Below are positions 7,748-17,656 of a stretch of 64,000 bases of DNA, one piece after another. Source of the DNA: Pseudoalteromonas rubra (GTDB lineage: Bacteria > Pseudomonadota > Gammaproteobacteria > Enterobacterales > Alteromonadaceae); assembly GCF_005886805.2 (NCBI RefSeq), contig NZ_CP045429.1, positions 1,148,501 through 1,212,500 of the forward strand, given 5' to 3'. The notes beneath the pieces are model-generated. The model had not been told where the DNA came from, ran no database searches, and saw only the letters and a list, made by a program, of their open reading frames with translations. The stretch's first letter is position 1, and each line of letters begins with the position of its first letter. A program made the position numbers and the translations under genes.

Positions 7748-8581
7748 TTGGAAAATAAACACTTAGAACAAAGCGAGTATGATCAGTTTCGCACTTTTTT
7801 AGAACAACAGTGTGGGATTGTACTGGGCGACAATAAACTGTATTTAGTGAAAAGCAGACTGGCGCCTCTGATGTCTCGTTTTAGCGTTGACTCTCTGTCA
7901 GCTTTGGTAAGCAAAACGCTCAGCCCGCATGAGCGGCAATTGCGTGCCGCCGTCGTGGATGCGATGACGACCAACGAAACTTTGTGGTTCCGCGATCAAT
8001 ACCCTTTTGAACTGCTCAAGACCAAGATCTTTCCTGAATTTAAGGACCTGCGTCGTCCTGTTAAAATTTGGTCTGCGGCGAGTTCGTCCGGGCAGGAGCC
8101 TTACTCAATAGCCATGTCTGCCAATGAATATCAGACCTCAAATCCCGGCGCGCTCAAAATGGGTGTGCAGATTGTTGGTACTGATATCTCAAACACCATG
8201 CTGGATATGTGTAAAAATGCAGAATATGACGCATTGGCACTGGCACGTGGCCTGTCACCGGAACGCAAGAAAAAGTTTTTTGCAGACAGTGGCAATGGTA
8301 TGGCCAAAGTCAATGAGCCAATTCGCCGCATGGTTAACTTCAGGCATTTAAATTTGCTTGATTCCTATGCCTTACTGGGTAAGTTTGACGTGATTTTTTG
8401 TCGTAATGTACTCATCTATTTTTCGCCTGATGTAAAAGCGAAGATCATCAGCCAGTTTGCTCAGGCACTTAACCCGAATGGGTATTTGTTCCTGGGTGCA
8501 TCTGAATCTATGGCCGGTCTTAATAACGACTTTGATATGCTGCGTTGCAATCCCGGCATCATCTATCAGAAAAAATCGTAG
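7748..8581 (+). CDS. cheR: Chemoreceptor methyltransferase CheR
   Basis: A protein of about 277 residues: all-helical CheR N-domain, then a SAM-dependent methyltransferase fold with KIWSAASSSGQEPYS (SAM-binding loop), VGTDIS, and FDVIFCRNVLIYF. It methylates glutamates on chemoreceptors. Start choice: a TTG at 7748 gives the usual CheR N-terminus (ENKHLEQSEYDQF); an in-frame ATG at 7712 would overlap the end of cheV by 19 bases and add 12 atypical residues. It probably forms an operon with cheV. Confidence 0.92.
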   Translation: MENKHLEQSEYDQFRTFLEQQCGIVLGDNKLYLVKSRLAPLMSRFSVDSLSALVSKTLSPHERQLRAAVVDAMTTNETLWFRDQYPFELLKTKIFPEFKDLRRPVKIWSAASSSGQEPYSIAMSANEYQTSNPGALKMGVQIVGTDISNTMLDMCKNAEYDALALARGLSPERKKKFFADSGNGMAKVNEPIRRMVNFRHLNLLDSYALLGKFDVIFCRNVLIYFSPDVKAKIISQFAQALNPNGYLFLGASESMAGLNNDFDMLRCNPGIIYQKKS

Positions 8582-8775
8582 CACTTTCGGCAGGTCGCTC
8601 AGAGTGGCCTGCTTATTTCTGTCACCTCCCCCTGAATCTGCCCAAACCCAAACGATCCTACGACAGCCAATAGACTACTAAAGTGAACATTGCCGGCACG
8701 CTTGCCAGCTGTCTTGCTGAGATTAAAGCAGATATACTTTAGTACATGACGTATTGCCTCTATGAACTCTGAACT

Positions 8776-9027
8776 ATGGCTAAGCCAAATAAGAAAGGCC
8801 CTACTAAAACAGTCGATATTTTCTGTGCCAAATGTAAAGCACCGCTGTATAAATACCGAAAAGGTGGAAAAGGCGCGCTGGTTAAGTGTTTTAAAGAGCG
8901 GATTGTGACAGATTATACCGAGCAAGGGGGGCAGTGCCCAGGTTGCGGCACTGAGTTTGCCCGGGACACATTGGTCCGTGGCACTCCTGCATTTAAAATG
9001 ATTGGTGGTAAAGTGTGGTTTAAGTAG
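8776..9027 (+). CDS. Small zinc-ribbon protein
   Basis: An 83-residue basic protein with two CxxC pairs (FCAKCKAP at residues 17-24 and QCPGCGTEF near 54-62) spaced for one structural zinc. The remainder is Lys-rich with an Arg/Lys loop (YRKGGKGALVKCFKER). This pattern is that of small zinc ribbons that bind nucleic acid or ribosomal partners. No named family is claimed. It stands alone between cheR and an AraC regulator. Confidence 0.7.
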   Translation: MAKPNKKGPTKTVDIFCAKCKAPLYKYRKGGKGALVKCFKERIVTDYTEQGGQCPGCGTEFARDTLVRGTPAFKMIGGKVWFK

Positions 9028-9223
9028 TGACCAGACAACCCGTAAAATATTTTGCGGTTTCTTTGAGAATATTCTCTTCACATTGACCTGTTATTGATAA
9101 CTAAATGGGCGCGTGTCTGAGGGTATGCTGCCGCCTTAAGTGCCATCTATAAAAAACAGGCTGGTATGCAGGCGCTTTCGTCTATTAAGATAGCAGACAA
9201 CAAGAATGTATTGATGCAGTAAA

Positions 9224-10096
9224 ATGATGGACCAGTCAGATTATAAAGAATGCTTGCCACCCGGTTGGTTGTCTCCTTTTTTGGAGCCTTTTTGGGTTCG
9301 TCGTGTGTCTGGTTCCGTCTCATTTTTTCCACAAGGTGTGTTTGAACTCTTGTTTCATAGTATGCCATTGACCTACTCATCCGCTTCTCATGAACCAAAA
9401 ACAGTCCCCGCAGGGGGGAGTCTTGTCGGGCAACAGCTATCAGCTTATGAGATTTCGAGCATGCAGCCACAATGGGTGCTAGGCGTGAGACTAAAACCTT
9501 TTGCGTACTTTCAGCCACATCAGTTGGCAGCCTCAGAGGTTAAAAACACCCTTGAAAGTATGCAATATATATTTGCTGCCAATCGGGAGCTCGAATCATT
9601 ACTTTTGAGCTTAAATACCTGGCCAGCGCAGTTACTGGAAGGTCAGTTTCAGAGCGCCTTGACCAAGTTAATGCCCTGGCTCAAAAGGCTGTTCTATAAC
9701 CATGATTTTGTTCTTCCGGAGCTGTTGAGAGCGAAAACAAATACCATTCTCGATGCGCGTGGCAATATACAAGTTGCAGATATTTGCCAGCAGTTTGAGA
9801 TTAGCAAAGTCACTTTGCGTAATCACTTTGTGTCAAAAATTGGTATGTCACCGAAAGAGTTATGCAAAGTGTGGCGGATGAACAGCTTTTTACTTAATGC
9901 ATCGCACTATCCGGGTGACCTCACGAGTTCTGCGCTGCTATCCGGATATTTTGATCAAGCTCATTTAAACCGAGAGTTTAAGGCGGTAATTGGTCAGACT
10001 CCGAAAGCTTATTTAACGGCCCAAAGCGGCTACGACAAACATCAGTCATCTCAGGTGGTTTACAGTCGCTTTATTGGCGACTATGACCCTTTTTAA
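9224..10096 (+). CDS. AraC-family transcriptional regulator
   Basis: A 290-residue regulator. The N-terminal part has the layout of DUF6597-type AraC proteins (PPGWLSPFLEPFWVRR, FFPQGVFELLFHS). The C-terminal about 90 residues form two helix-turn-helix motifs: VADICQQFEISKVTLRNHF and the typical second part SGYFDQAHLNREFKAVIGQTPK. It could start at the ATG of 9224 or 9227. The following S41 peptidase gene, in the same direction 78 bases later, is a candidate target. Confidence 0.85.
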   Translation: MMDQSDYKECLPPGWLSPFLEPFWVRRVSGSVSFFPQGVFELLFHSMPLTYSSASHEPKTVPAGGSLVGQQLSAYEISSMQPQWVLGVRLKPFAYFQPHQLAASEVKNTLESMQYIFAANRELESLLLSLNTWPAQLLEGQFQSALTKLMPWLKRLFYNHDFVLPELLRAKTNTILDARGNIQVADICQQFEISKVTLRNHFVSKIGMSPKELCKVWRMNSFLLNASHYPGDLTSSALLSGYFDQAHLNREFKAVIGQTPKAYLTAQSGYDKHQSSQVVYSRFIGDYDPF

Positions 10097-10174
10097 GCCC
10101 TTTACTTTTTTACAATTCTTTTTCGTCAATAAAGTTAAAAATAGGGAAAACAAACAGCACAGTGAGTTTAACCT

Positions 10175-11569
10175 ATGAGTCTAAAATACCTATCAACAGC
10201 TGCACTCGCATTATTTTGGGGGCTGGTCGTTACACCATTACAGGCAAGTGCGATATCACAAAACGAAAAACAAGCCGCGATAGAAAAAATTACTCAGTTG
10301 ATGACCGAGCATTATGTTTTTCCAGAGGTCGCAACCCAAACCAATGATAAACTATACAAGGCATTTCAAGCGGGCCACTTCGCGTCTGCACAAGACCATA
10401 CATCATTTTCCAAAGCCCTGACCGAGTGGTTAAGAGCAACGGCAAAAGACCGTCATTTAAGAGTGCGAGCTAACCCTGTGGGTGAAGAGGTGAGCGGAAT
10501 TGAGTCTTCAATACGTGACAACTTACTCAAACCAACACGACATAAGTTTCTAAATTACGGCGTCCTCTCCGCGAGAGTATTAGAGAACAATATTGGCTAT
10601 ATAGATTTACGTGCTTTTTATCGACTGGCCGACAGTAAACCTTATATTGATGCGGCAATGAAGCTGATGGCAAAAACCGATGCGGTGATCATTGATTTGC
10701 GAAAAAATGGTGGGGGCTCACCGCGTACTGTCCAGTATATATGCAGCTATTTTTTTGATGAAAAGCTGCTGCTGAACAGTCTTTATTTCCGAGACGGCGA
10801 TGAGACAACCGATTTCTACGTGTTGGATGAAGTGGGTGGCAAGAAAATGCCTGATGTTCCTTTGTATGTATTGACCAGTAGTAAGACCTACTCAGGTGCA
10901 GAAGAGTTTAGTTATAACATGCTGACCAGAAAGCGGGCGACGCTCGTCGGTGAAACAACAGGAGGCGCTGCCAACCCTGGGGGGATGTTCACAATAAATG
11001 ATGAGCTGCGTATGTTCATTGCCACAGGCACAGCCATCAACCCGGTCACTCAAACAAATTGGGAAACCGTAGGCGTAAAACCTGATGTGGCTATTGGTGC
11101 TGATGAAGCACTGGAAAAAGCGGTTGAAATGGCAAATAAGGTAGTTGAGACCAACTGGTTAACTGAAAAGGCCAGACGAGAAGTTGAGATAGACAGGTTG
11201 TTTGCTGTACTGAAAAAAGTAAGACTGAGCGATAAACCCCTGTCAGACATCAAGTCTATTTATGCCACTAAGGTTTCAGAATTGGTAAAGCAATTACCTG
11301 AACCAGATCGGGTGGTTGCCGAATTGGCTTACGAATATTGGGATAAAGAGCCTAAGTACGCTGTGTTTCTATTTGATGTAGCTGTGCAACTGAATAATCA
11401 AAATATGTACTTTTTTGCCTACTGGGCCAGAGCGCTCGCTGAGCTGAATGATATGCAGCAGGCAACAAGTGTTATCAAGCGGGGATTAAAGTTGGCGTCT
11501 GATGAGGAAGACAAAGACATGTTGCAAGATACTTTAGCTGAGCTGGAACAATCTACAGTCGGACTTTAG
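10175..11569 (+). CDS. Secreted S41-family (tail-specific protease-like) peptidase
   Basis: A 464-residue protein with a signal peptide (ends TPLQASA). The S41 core includes IGYIDLRAFY, DAVIIDLRKNGGGSP, the catalytic Ser-Lys region LTSSKTYSGAEEF and the oxyanion-side segment VGETTGGAANPG. It lacks a PDZ domain, so it resembles the IRBP/C-terminal-processing subgroup. The C-terminal about 120 residues are helical and TPR-like (YFFAYWARALAELND). Likely a periplasmic or extracellular protease. Confidence 0.85.
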   Translation: MSLKYLSTAALALFWGLVVTPLQASAISQNEKQAAIEKITQLMTEHYVFPEVATQTNDKLYKAFQAGHFASAQDHTSFSKALTEWLRATAKDRHLRVRANPVGEEVSGIESSIRDNLLKPTRHKFLNYGVLSARVLENNIGYIDLRAFYRLADSKPYIDAAMKLMAKTDAVIIDLRKNGGGSPRTVQYICSYFFDEKLLLNSLYFRDGDETTDFYVLDEVGGKKMPDVPLYVLTSSKTYSGAEEFSYNMLTRKRATLVGETTGGAANPGGMFTINDELRMFIATGTAINPVTQTNWETVGVKPDVAIGADEALEKAVEMANKVVETNWLTEKARREVEIDRLFAVLKKVRLSDKPLSDIKSIYATKVSELVKQLPEPDRVVAELAYEYWDKEPKYAVFLFDVAVQLNNQNMYFFAYWARALAELNDMQQATSVIKRGLKLASDEEDKDMLQDTLAELEQSTVGL

Positions 11570-11638
11570 CTGTCACCTCCTTCGGCAAATAACTTCGTCA
11601 TTAAGCAATTTATTGCGCGGTCATTGCCGCGCAGATTG

Positions 11639-12634
11639 CTAGTTTAAACAAGCAGGATCCAGCCAGTGTGCTATTTCAGGGGCGTATTTGGTTTGCCATA
11701 GTTGGGCAGCCTGCAATTCCGTATGCCCCTCGATAATAGACAGAGCCGACGCATCAGCAATCATGTTTTGTGAAAAGTTGACTTTCTTTAGCAGGTTATA
11801 GATACAAGGGTAAGTCTGCTCCAGACCTGGCCAGCCTGCTTTTCTTAACCAGCCTTGTTGCGGATTACCGCAGTCATTGATCAGGTTGCGATTGATACCC
11901 CAGCCAGCTTCGGTCTCACAGGCTTTTTCATACGCAGGAAACTCGACAAACTGTCCGGGTCGGTAAAAGTCCGTCCAGTTAGGAGTCCAGTTTATGAGTA
12001 CAATTGGCTGATTGCGCTCACTGGCTTGTTCCAGTTTCTGCCAAAGTTCTGCTTCATTACTGAGGCGTTCTATTGTGAAGTTAAGTCCTAATGCGCGTAT
12101 TAAGTCCGCGTCCTGATAATCCCAGTCAATTGTATAGAAGGTGCCTTTGGCCTCTTCAGGTTTGGCTGAAAACAAGGAAGCACAGGCATTGAGTGCTTTC
12201 CAGTCGGGTAGCCCGGGGCAAAGCGCTGCGACATAGTCGGGGTACCACCATTCCTCGCGGACCATCGCGTCGTGCATGCCTAAATCAACAATATACTGGT
12301 TATCCAGCATTCTGTTGAATGACCCCGCCATGGATTGCTGCCAGATCTCAATCTGAAAGTGAATTAACCCTTTTTGCAAAGCTCCCCATTGGTCGCGCGC
12401 AGGCATATCGCGGTAGCTAACGGCAAATCCATAGCGTTTGACCATGTCACCTACGGCATGTGACAGTACTCGTTGGCTCGCCCAATTGTTCAGTGGAATA
12501 ACAATCTCGGCTGATTTGTTCATTGCTGATATAGGGCCGGGTAGTACACAAATGAGGAAACCAAGCACCCAATGGATAAATGCCCTACTCAGATCAACCA
12601 GTGCAGGCTCCTCAGCGGGTTTTTCAGTGTGCAT
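11639..12634 (-). CDS. Glycine-betaine/choline-type ABC substrate-binding protein
   Basis: A 331-residue periplasmic protein of the OpuAC/ProX-like family. Visible features are VIPLNNWASQRVLSHAVGDM, a WQQS ligand-loop region, VREEWWYPDYVAAL, and NWTPNWTDF, where aromatic residues normally form the quaternary-amine cage. The hydrophobic N-terminus follows a hydrophilic stretch, so the true start may be internal. No ATPase or permease gene is adjacent, so it is an orphan binding protein that would have to use a distant transporter. Confidence 0.75.
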   Translation of the reverse strand: MHTEKPAEEPALVDLSRAFIHWVLGFLICVLPGPISAMNKSAEIVIPLNNWASQRVLSHAVGDMVKRYGFAVSYRDMPARDQWGALQKGLIHFQIEIWQQSMAGSFNRMLDNQYIVDLGMHDAMVREEWWYPDYVAALCPGLPDWKALNACASLFSAKPEEAKGTFYTIDWDYQDADLIRALGLNFTIERLSNEAELWQKLEQASERNQPIVLINWTPNWTDFYRPGQFVEFPAYEKACETEAGWGINRNLINDCGNPQQGWLRKAGWPGLEQTYPCIYNLLKKVNFSQNMIADASALSIIEGHTELQAAQLWQTKYAPEIAHWLDPACLN

Positions 12635-12875
12635 TATTGATATACAACTTTTCTAACATCAAATAAGTATAGAAGTGATTAACTTAATGACCAAAGTCAC
12701 GCCCCCTTTGGGAGTTGCCTCCTCACATTAAGGTGCCAGGCTGTTTATCACTTGCATTGCACTCAGTAGTGACCCATGACATGAATGTCATTATTCGTAC
12801 CCCTAAAGCAAGCTATATTCCAGAGGCACTTGCGAACACCTGCATAAATCAGGTATCCGCATCTGGTAAAGGCAT

Positions 12876-13838
12876 CTAATTAACCACCGCAATTATCAAC
12901 CTAAATATCAAGGCAAGTACCAGTAACAGGGTACCGAGCAGGCTGAAGTTGACTAGCCACTTCAGCGGGTAATAGAGCCTGGGATTGGTTCTTTTTAGTT
13001 TTTTTGCCCGGCTCAGCGTGGGCATGAGGCGAGCAAATAGTCGGTTAAATGGTCCGGATTGATCGCCCGGTAAATTTGGCACGAGTAACAAGCGTACAAA
13101 CTTTTTATAGAGCCAGTTGACCGGGCGGCCCAGTATATTCACTGGCCGATCGATATCACACATCAGTATCAGTCGGTACTGCCTGGTGTCGTTTTTCACG
13201 TAATGCAGGTAGGTTTCATCAAACATAAATGCGTGACCATTGCGCCAGAACGCCCTTTTTCCGTCGACAGAAATAAAACAATCGGGATCGTTCGGCGTGT
13301 CCAGCCCCAGGTGATAGCGTAAAGAGCAGGCAACCGGGTCAAGGTGACGGGTAAGCTGGGCATTCGGGGGCAACAGGGTAAACATGGCGCCGTTTACACT
13401 GGGGATCGATTTTAAGAGTGCAACGGTATTGGGGCACAACGCTTTAGCTGAGTGGAGTGTTTCTCCGTACCAGGTGCAATAGAACTTACTCCAGCCATAT
13501 TTATAAAAAGTACGAAACCCGACATCATAATAGCTGGCGTTCTCCTGCGCAGTCGTTTGAATAAACTGGCCGCTGGCCATTAACTGTGACGCCTCGGCAG
13601 CAATGATTTGCCAGTTATCCTGTAGCAGCTTCAGTTCCGGGTAATCATCCACACTGGTAAAAGGTGCCCGCGCACGTCGGTGAGATGTCACATAGAGAAA
13701 AACATTTAACGGCGCAAAAATAGGCCAGCCTTTACGCAGATATTCATGCACAGTGGTAAATCGCGCACAGCCCCGGAAACGGTAGACGTAAATCATGGCA
13801 CAGACACTCAGAAACAGCAGAAATAAAATAGGCATCAT
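12876..13838 (-). CDS. Aspartyl/asparaginyl beta-hydroxylase-like membrane protein (LpxO-like)
   Basis: A 320-residue protein with an N-terminal membrane helix and a C-terminal one (FSLLGTLLLVLALIFRLII). The middle is a 2-oxoglutarate/Fe(II) dioxygenase of the Asp/Asn hydroxylase family: HLDPVACSLRYHLGL provides the HxD iron ligands, FMFDETYLHYVKN the distal His, and RLILMCDIDRP the co-substrate-binding Arg. LpxO, which hydroxylates lipid A acyl chains, has this fold and membrane anchoring. The substrate is not decided by sequence. Confidence 0.8.
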   Translation of the reverse strand: MMPILFLLFLSVCAMIYVYRFRGCARFTTVHEYLRKGWPIFAPLNVFLYVTSHRRARAPFTSVDDYPELKLLQDNWQIIAAEASQLMASGQFIQTTAQENASYYDVGFRTFYKYGWSKFYCTWYGETLHSAKALCPNTVALLKSIPSVNGAMFTLLPPNAQLTRHLDPVACSLRYHLGLDTPNDPDCFISVDGKRAFWRNGHAFMFDETYLHYVKNDTRQYRLILMCDIDRPVNILGRPVNWLYKKFVRLLLVPNLPGDQSGPFNRLFARLMPTLSRAKKLKRTNPRLYYPLKWLVNFSLLGTLLLVLALIFRLIIAVVN

Positions 13839-13976
13839 AGGTTTTAGCCCGAACAGTTAAAGGAAGTCTCAGCGTACCCATTTAATTGTCGATGAAGTGT
13901 CAATGCCTGGTTCGACATTTCATTGACATTCTCTCTGTCACAGTGCCCAGTAACCGTATCAGAGGATGACTGACCA

Positions 13977-14813
13977 ATGAAACACCACGCTATTTTATTA
14001 TTATCTGCTTTGTACGCTTTACCTGTGTTGGCAAACTCAGAGCCCGAAATGATGTCTATGCCAATCGACATCGCCGGACCTGTCGCTGTATTTGAGCCAC
14101 CAGCAGGTTGGCGATATGCCCTTGGGCTTGGCATTGAATCCGAACCTGAATATCACGGCTCGGGCGAGACGGTGACAGAGGCTGACCCCTATATTGAAGT
14201 TGCTTATCGATCCCAACGTTGGGCGTTTCAATCCAACCTGATGAGCAACGCGGTATTCTATCAACTTCAGCCTGATCTTGTGTTGCGTGGCTGGCTCAAC
14301 TTTGAAGAGGGAAGGGAGCAAAACGAGGCCAGTGACACGAGTTTAGATGGACTGGGTGACATAGATGAAATGATGGAGTGGGGCGCAGGGGCTGCATGGC
14401 AAATTCATGGGTCACTGACATTGGGCGTGTTTGCGCAAACTTATACAGGGGGAGATCCCAAAAAGGGCAGTGTGGGGTTTGTGACAGTCCACTATCGAAT
14501 AGTGAATGAGTCAGATTTAAAACTCGAGCTGGGGGCTGATATCAGTTTTGCAAACGGTGACCACATGCAAACTGAGTTTGGTATTACGGCTGCACAAGCC
14601 AGGGAGAGTATTTACTCATCTTATCAGCTCGGTGGTGGATTAAAGTCTTACGGGATAAGTGCAAACGGGGTATACGCGTTTAACAAAAGCTGGTTATTAT
14701 CGTTCGCAGTGGATTATGAGGTGTATGCCTCAAAAGTGGCAGACAGTCCATTAGTGAGAGCGGGCAGTGACAATGAAGTCGAGGCCAGCCTTGGTCTGAT
14801 CTATCGCTTTTAA
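13977..14813 (+). CDS. MipA/OmpV-family outer-membrane protein
   Basis: A 278-residue beta-barrel protein with signal peptide (ends PVLA). It shows the MipA/OmpV pattern YALGLGIESEPEYHGSGE near residues 45-62 and ends LGLIYRF with a C-terminal Phe. It lies 22 bases upstream of an OmpR-type regulator and its kinase, an arrangement where the two-component system often controls the barrel gene. Confidence 0.88.
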   Translation: MKHHAILLLSALYALPVLANSEPEMMSMPIDIAGPVAVFEPPAGWRYALGLGIESEPEYHGSGETVTEADPYIEVAYRSQRWAFQSNLMSNAVFYQLQPDLVLRGWLNFEEGREQNEASDTSLDGLGDIDEMMEWGAGAAWQIHGSLTLGVFAQTYTGGDPKKGSVGFVTVHYRIVNESDLKLELGADISFANGDHMQTEFGITAAQARESIYSSYQLGGGLKSYGISANGVYAFNKSWLLSFAVDYEVYASKVADSPLVRAGSDNEVEASLGLIYRF

Positions 14814-14835
14814 TTGAGAACTGAGGTGTAACGCG

Positions 14836-15510
14836 GTGTTGCGAATATTAATAGCAGAAGATCATCTGGATATTGCAGAGAATATCGGAGATTACTTAAC
14901 GGCCAAAGGCCATCAGGTTGACTTTGCTTATGACGGGGCAATGGCTGTGAGTCTGGCACAATCGCAAACGTTTGACGCGATTGTGATGGACATCATGATG
15001 CCCAAACTGGACGGGTTAAAAGCCACGGCTCAGATACGCCAGGGGCAGCAGCCTCAGGTGCCCATTTTAATGCTGACAGCAAAAGATCGGCTGGATGATA
15101 AGCTGAACGGATTTGATTCCGGGGCGGATGATTATATTCTTAAGCCCTTCGCCATTGCTGAATTATATGCCAGGTTGCTTGCCCACACCCGTAAGGCACA
15201 AAATGATTACCACTCTGTTTTGGCCGTGAATGGTCTGGCGTTAGATCAGAAGAACAAAACGGCATGTTTCAATGGCCAGGCCCTGAAGTTAAACCCAACC
15301 ACCTTTAAAATTTTGACTTTACTATGTAAAAGTCACCCAAACCTGGTGGATAAAGCAGAGCTGGAGTTTCAACTCTGGGGCGACCTGCTGCCAGAGAATG
15401 ATGTATTGAGAAGTCATGTTTATAATCTGAGAAAGTCGTTGGCGGGGTGTGCGGAACACTTAAAGATCCAGTCAAAACATGGTCAGGGGTACCAGCTTGT
15501 TTTTATCTGA
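14836..15510 (+). CDS. OmpR/PhoB-family response regulator
   Basis: A 224-residue regulator: receiver domain with acidic pair in IAEDH, phospho-acceptor in AIVMDIMMPKLDG and conserved Lys in DYILKPF, then a winged helix ending KIQSKHGQGYQL. It uses a GTG start at 14836. It is followed by, and overlaps, its sensor kinase. Confidence 0.9.
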   Translation: MLRILIAEDHLDIAENIGDYLTAKGHQVDFAYDGAMAVSLAQSQTFDAIVMDIMMPKLDGLKATAQIRQGQQPQVPILMLTAKDRLDDKLNGFDSGADDYILKPFAIAELYARLLAHTRKAQNDYHSVLAVNGLALDQKNKTACFNGQALKLNPTTFKILTLLCKSHPNLVDKAELEFQLWGDLLPENDVLRSHVYNLRKSLAGCAEHLKIQSKHGQGYQLVFI

Positions 15511-16786
15511 TTGTCAGTCAAAGTTAGCTCGCTTTGCTCGTACTTTGAGCCTGAGTCAGCGTGTTAAGGCCACGTTTATCGCCAGCTTTAGTGTGTTTTG
15601 CATGCTGAGTTTGCTGGTGGTATTTGCCGCAACCAAAGGCACAGAGGATTATATTTTTGAAAAGCAACTGAGCCGGGCTGTGACTCAGTTTAGTCAAAAC
15701 TATGCTCAGAGACACACGTTTTTATTCCCTGAAGGGATAGTGGCCTATGCCCGGTTTGCTGATATTCCGCCATTGCTTGCTGAGTACATCGACAGCACCA
15801 CACCTGGCGTGTTTGAGCTGGAACATCCCGACGAACAAGACTTTCATTATGCCGTTGCCAGAATGCCGGATAATTCTTTGTATTACTTCATTTATGATGT
15901 CAATGAGGTGGAAATTTCTGAAAACCTCGAGCGCATGATGATGCAGATTATTTTTTCCAGTTTTACGTTGTTTATTTTGCTGTTTTTTGTGATTTTTCAT
16001 CTTGTGTTGAAACGCTCGCTTGCGCCGATGTTTACTTTGATTGAGCAGGTTAAAAAAAGTGACGGGTCGTCAGATGCGCGATTTATCAATGAATACAAAT
16101 ATGAAGATGATGAAATCGGCCTGCTGAATAAAACACTGGCTGACTATGCGCAGCGTATTGAAGCGTTCGTTCAGCGAGAGCGCGAGTTTACCAGTTTTGC
16201 CAGTCATGAATTACGCACCCCAGTGACGGTGATCAAAGGCGCCAATGAGCTGTTAAAACTGCACAGTGAAAGGGAGCCGGCGCTGGCAAAACCGCTGGCA
16301 CGACTGGAGCGTGCAGTTAATAGTATGGAAGACATGATCACCGTACTACTTGAATTGGCAAGAGAGGATAAAACAGGACAAACGGCGCAGGCTGAGTTGG
16401 CCTCAGTGGTTGAGGAAGTCTTGTTAGCGTTTCAGTGTCAGGCGGATAAAAATGGCAAAACGCTGTCTTTGATCGCATCGTCGCAAAATAGCCCAAGCAT
16501 CACACGCGTGAATGGACTGATTGTGATTAGCAACCTGGTCAGAAATGCCATTCAGCACTCGACAGATGCGGACATAGAGCTGCGTGTGACAGACAGTACT
16601 TTTAGCGTGAGCAATACATTACAACCCGGGCAATCGGCGCATGTCCGCGAGTTTTTTTCTGGCACAGAGCAAGGGTATGGGCTCGGAAAAATCATTGTTG
16701 AACGTGTTTGTCGCCAACAAAACTGGCAATACACGCAACGCATAGAGGGGAGTCAGATCTGTGTCACAATCGATTTTTCCGGGTGA
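15479..16786 (+). CDS. Sensor histidine kinase
   Basis: A 435-residue inner-membrane kinase: first membrane helix near residues 30-50, periplasmic domain, second helix (FILLFFVIFHLVL), HAMP-like segment, phospho-acceptor H-box SFASHELRTPVTVIKG, N-box LVRNAIQHS and G-box YGLGKIIV. The ATG at 15479 overlaps the regulator gene by 32 bases; a TTG at 15497 after AGGGG is an alternative start. Confidence 0.87.
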   Translation: MVRGTSLFLSDCQSKLARFARTLSLSQRVKATFIASFSVFCMLSLLVVFAATKGTEDYIFEKQLSRAVTQFSQNYAQRHTFLFPEGIVAYARFADIPPLLAEYIDSTTPGVFELEHPDEQDFHYAVARMPDNSLYYFIYDVNEVEISENLERMMMQIIFSSFTLFILLFFVIFHLVLKRSLAPMFTLIEQVKKSDGSSDARFINEYKYEDDEIGLLNKTLADYAQRIEAFVQREREFTSFASHELRTPVTVIKGANELLKLHSEREPALAKPLARLERAVNSMEDMITVLLELAREDKTGQTAQAELASVVEEVLLAFQCQADKNGKTLSLIASSQNSPSITRVNGLIVISNLVRNAIQHSTDADIELRVTDSTFSVSNTLQPGQSAHVREFFSGTEQGYGLGKIIVERVCRQQNWQYTQRIEGSQICVTIDFSG

Positions 16787-16821
16787 GTCTAAGGTGAAAC
16801 AGGGTATAAGCTTGTGCCTGT

Positions 16822-17028
16822 TTATTTATCCCATTTCTCCAAGATTTTAATAAAAAGGTAAAGGACAACAAATACAAACAGCGCAATTTCCAGTGCCAGT
16901 ATGCCCGTGTTGCCGCCTGAGATTGCGCGAAGAAAGTCGCCACACTCGCCACTGCACTGACCGACTCGCCAGGCCCAGGCGTTGTTTGATATCAGTGCAA
17001 GGATTAAGAAGAAAAATGGATATTTCAT
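16822..17028 (-). CDS. Small hypothetical membrane protein
   Basis: 68 residues starting MKYPFFFLIL, with a signal-like first helix ending AWA, a short Cys-pair loop (QCSGECGDF) and a C-terminal membrane helix before a charged tail. This helix-loop-helix layout and the paired cysteines look genuine, but no clear ribosome site is seen. Family not recognised. It runs convergent to the kinase gene. Confidence 0.5.
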   Translation of the reverse strand: MKYPFFFLILALISNNAWAWRVGQCSGECGDFLRAISGGNTGILALEIALFVFVVLYLFIKILEKWDK

Positions 17029-17200
17029 TGAGTCAACGCCTGTATCGACAATCAGTCCTTCATTATGCCAGGTCATCGCGGGCTGCTACACCAGTTTTGA
17101 ACCTGTCTGCATAGATGAAAGCTAAGAGCAGGTGATGTCAGGCTGGCAAGATATAAGCCGAGCTCGTTCATAGATTAGAAGCAGAACTTGCTGGCAGCCA

Positions 17201-17656
17201 TCACTGCATTAGCCTGTCTGCTAAAAACTTAAGATGTTGAATTTTGACGCCGCCCTCTTCAGTGTGCAGTAGAATAAGTCTGGCATGTGCGGGACCCGTG
17301 CTGAACTGTAATGAGAGCAGATAAACCGCGGTCGTTGTCGTATTGCCTGTAAAGGAAGTTCTTGTATTCATGTTTTCAAGTTGTATACCTTCAATATGCT
17401 CAAGCTTACCCAGTGTCGAGATTTTCTCTATGTACATTTGCCATTGTTCTGGTGTTGCGGATGATACGGCTTGTTCAATCATAAGGCTCTGAATAAAATC
17501 AAGATCCCAGTTCGTGACTTGTGGCATTTGCTGTTCTAAGAAGGGAATAAAGGTCTCGTCCGGATCTGCTTTGTTTAAACCCGTAATAATCGCTATCCCA
17601 ATAAAGAAGACAAAAATGCTACTAATCCCAATACCCAAAACCTTTAGTACTTTCAT
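17201..17656 (-). CDS. Hypothetical protein with N-terminal membrane anchor
   Basis: 151 residues starting MKVLKVLGIG, with one N-terminal transmembrane segment and a soluble domain of about 120 residues (DPDETFIPFLEQQMPQ through VKIQHLKFLADRLM). The upstream 35 codons are hydrophobic and Cys-rich and look untranslated. Family not recognised; alternating beta-like strands in the C-half suggest a small periplasmic domain. Confidence 0.55.
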   Translation of the reverse strand: MKVLKVLGIGISSIFVFFIGIAIITGLNKADPDETFIPFLEQQMPQVTNWDLDFIQSLMIEQAVSSATPEQWQMYIEKISTLGKLEHIEGIQLENMNTRTSFTGNTTTTAVYLLSLQFSTGPAHARLILLHTEEGGVKIQHLKFLADRLMQ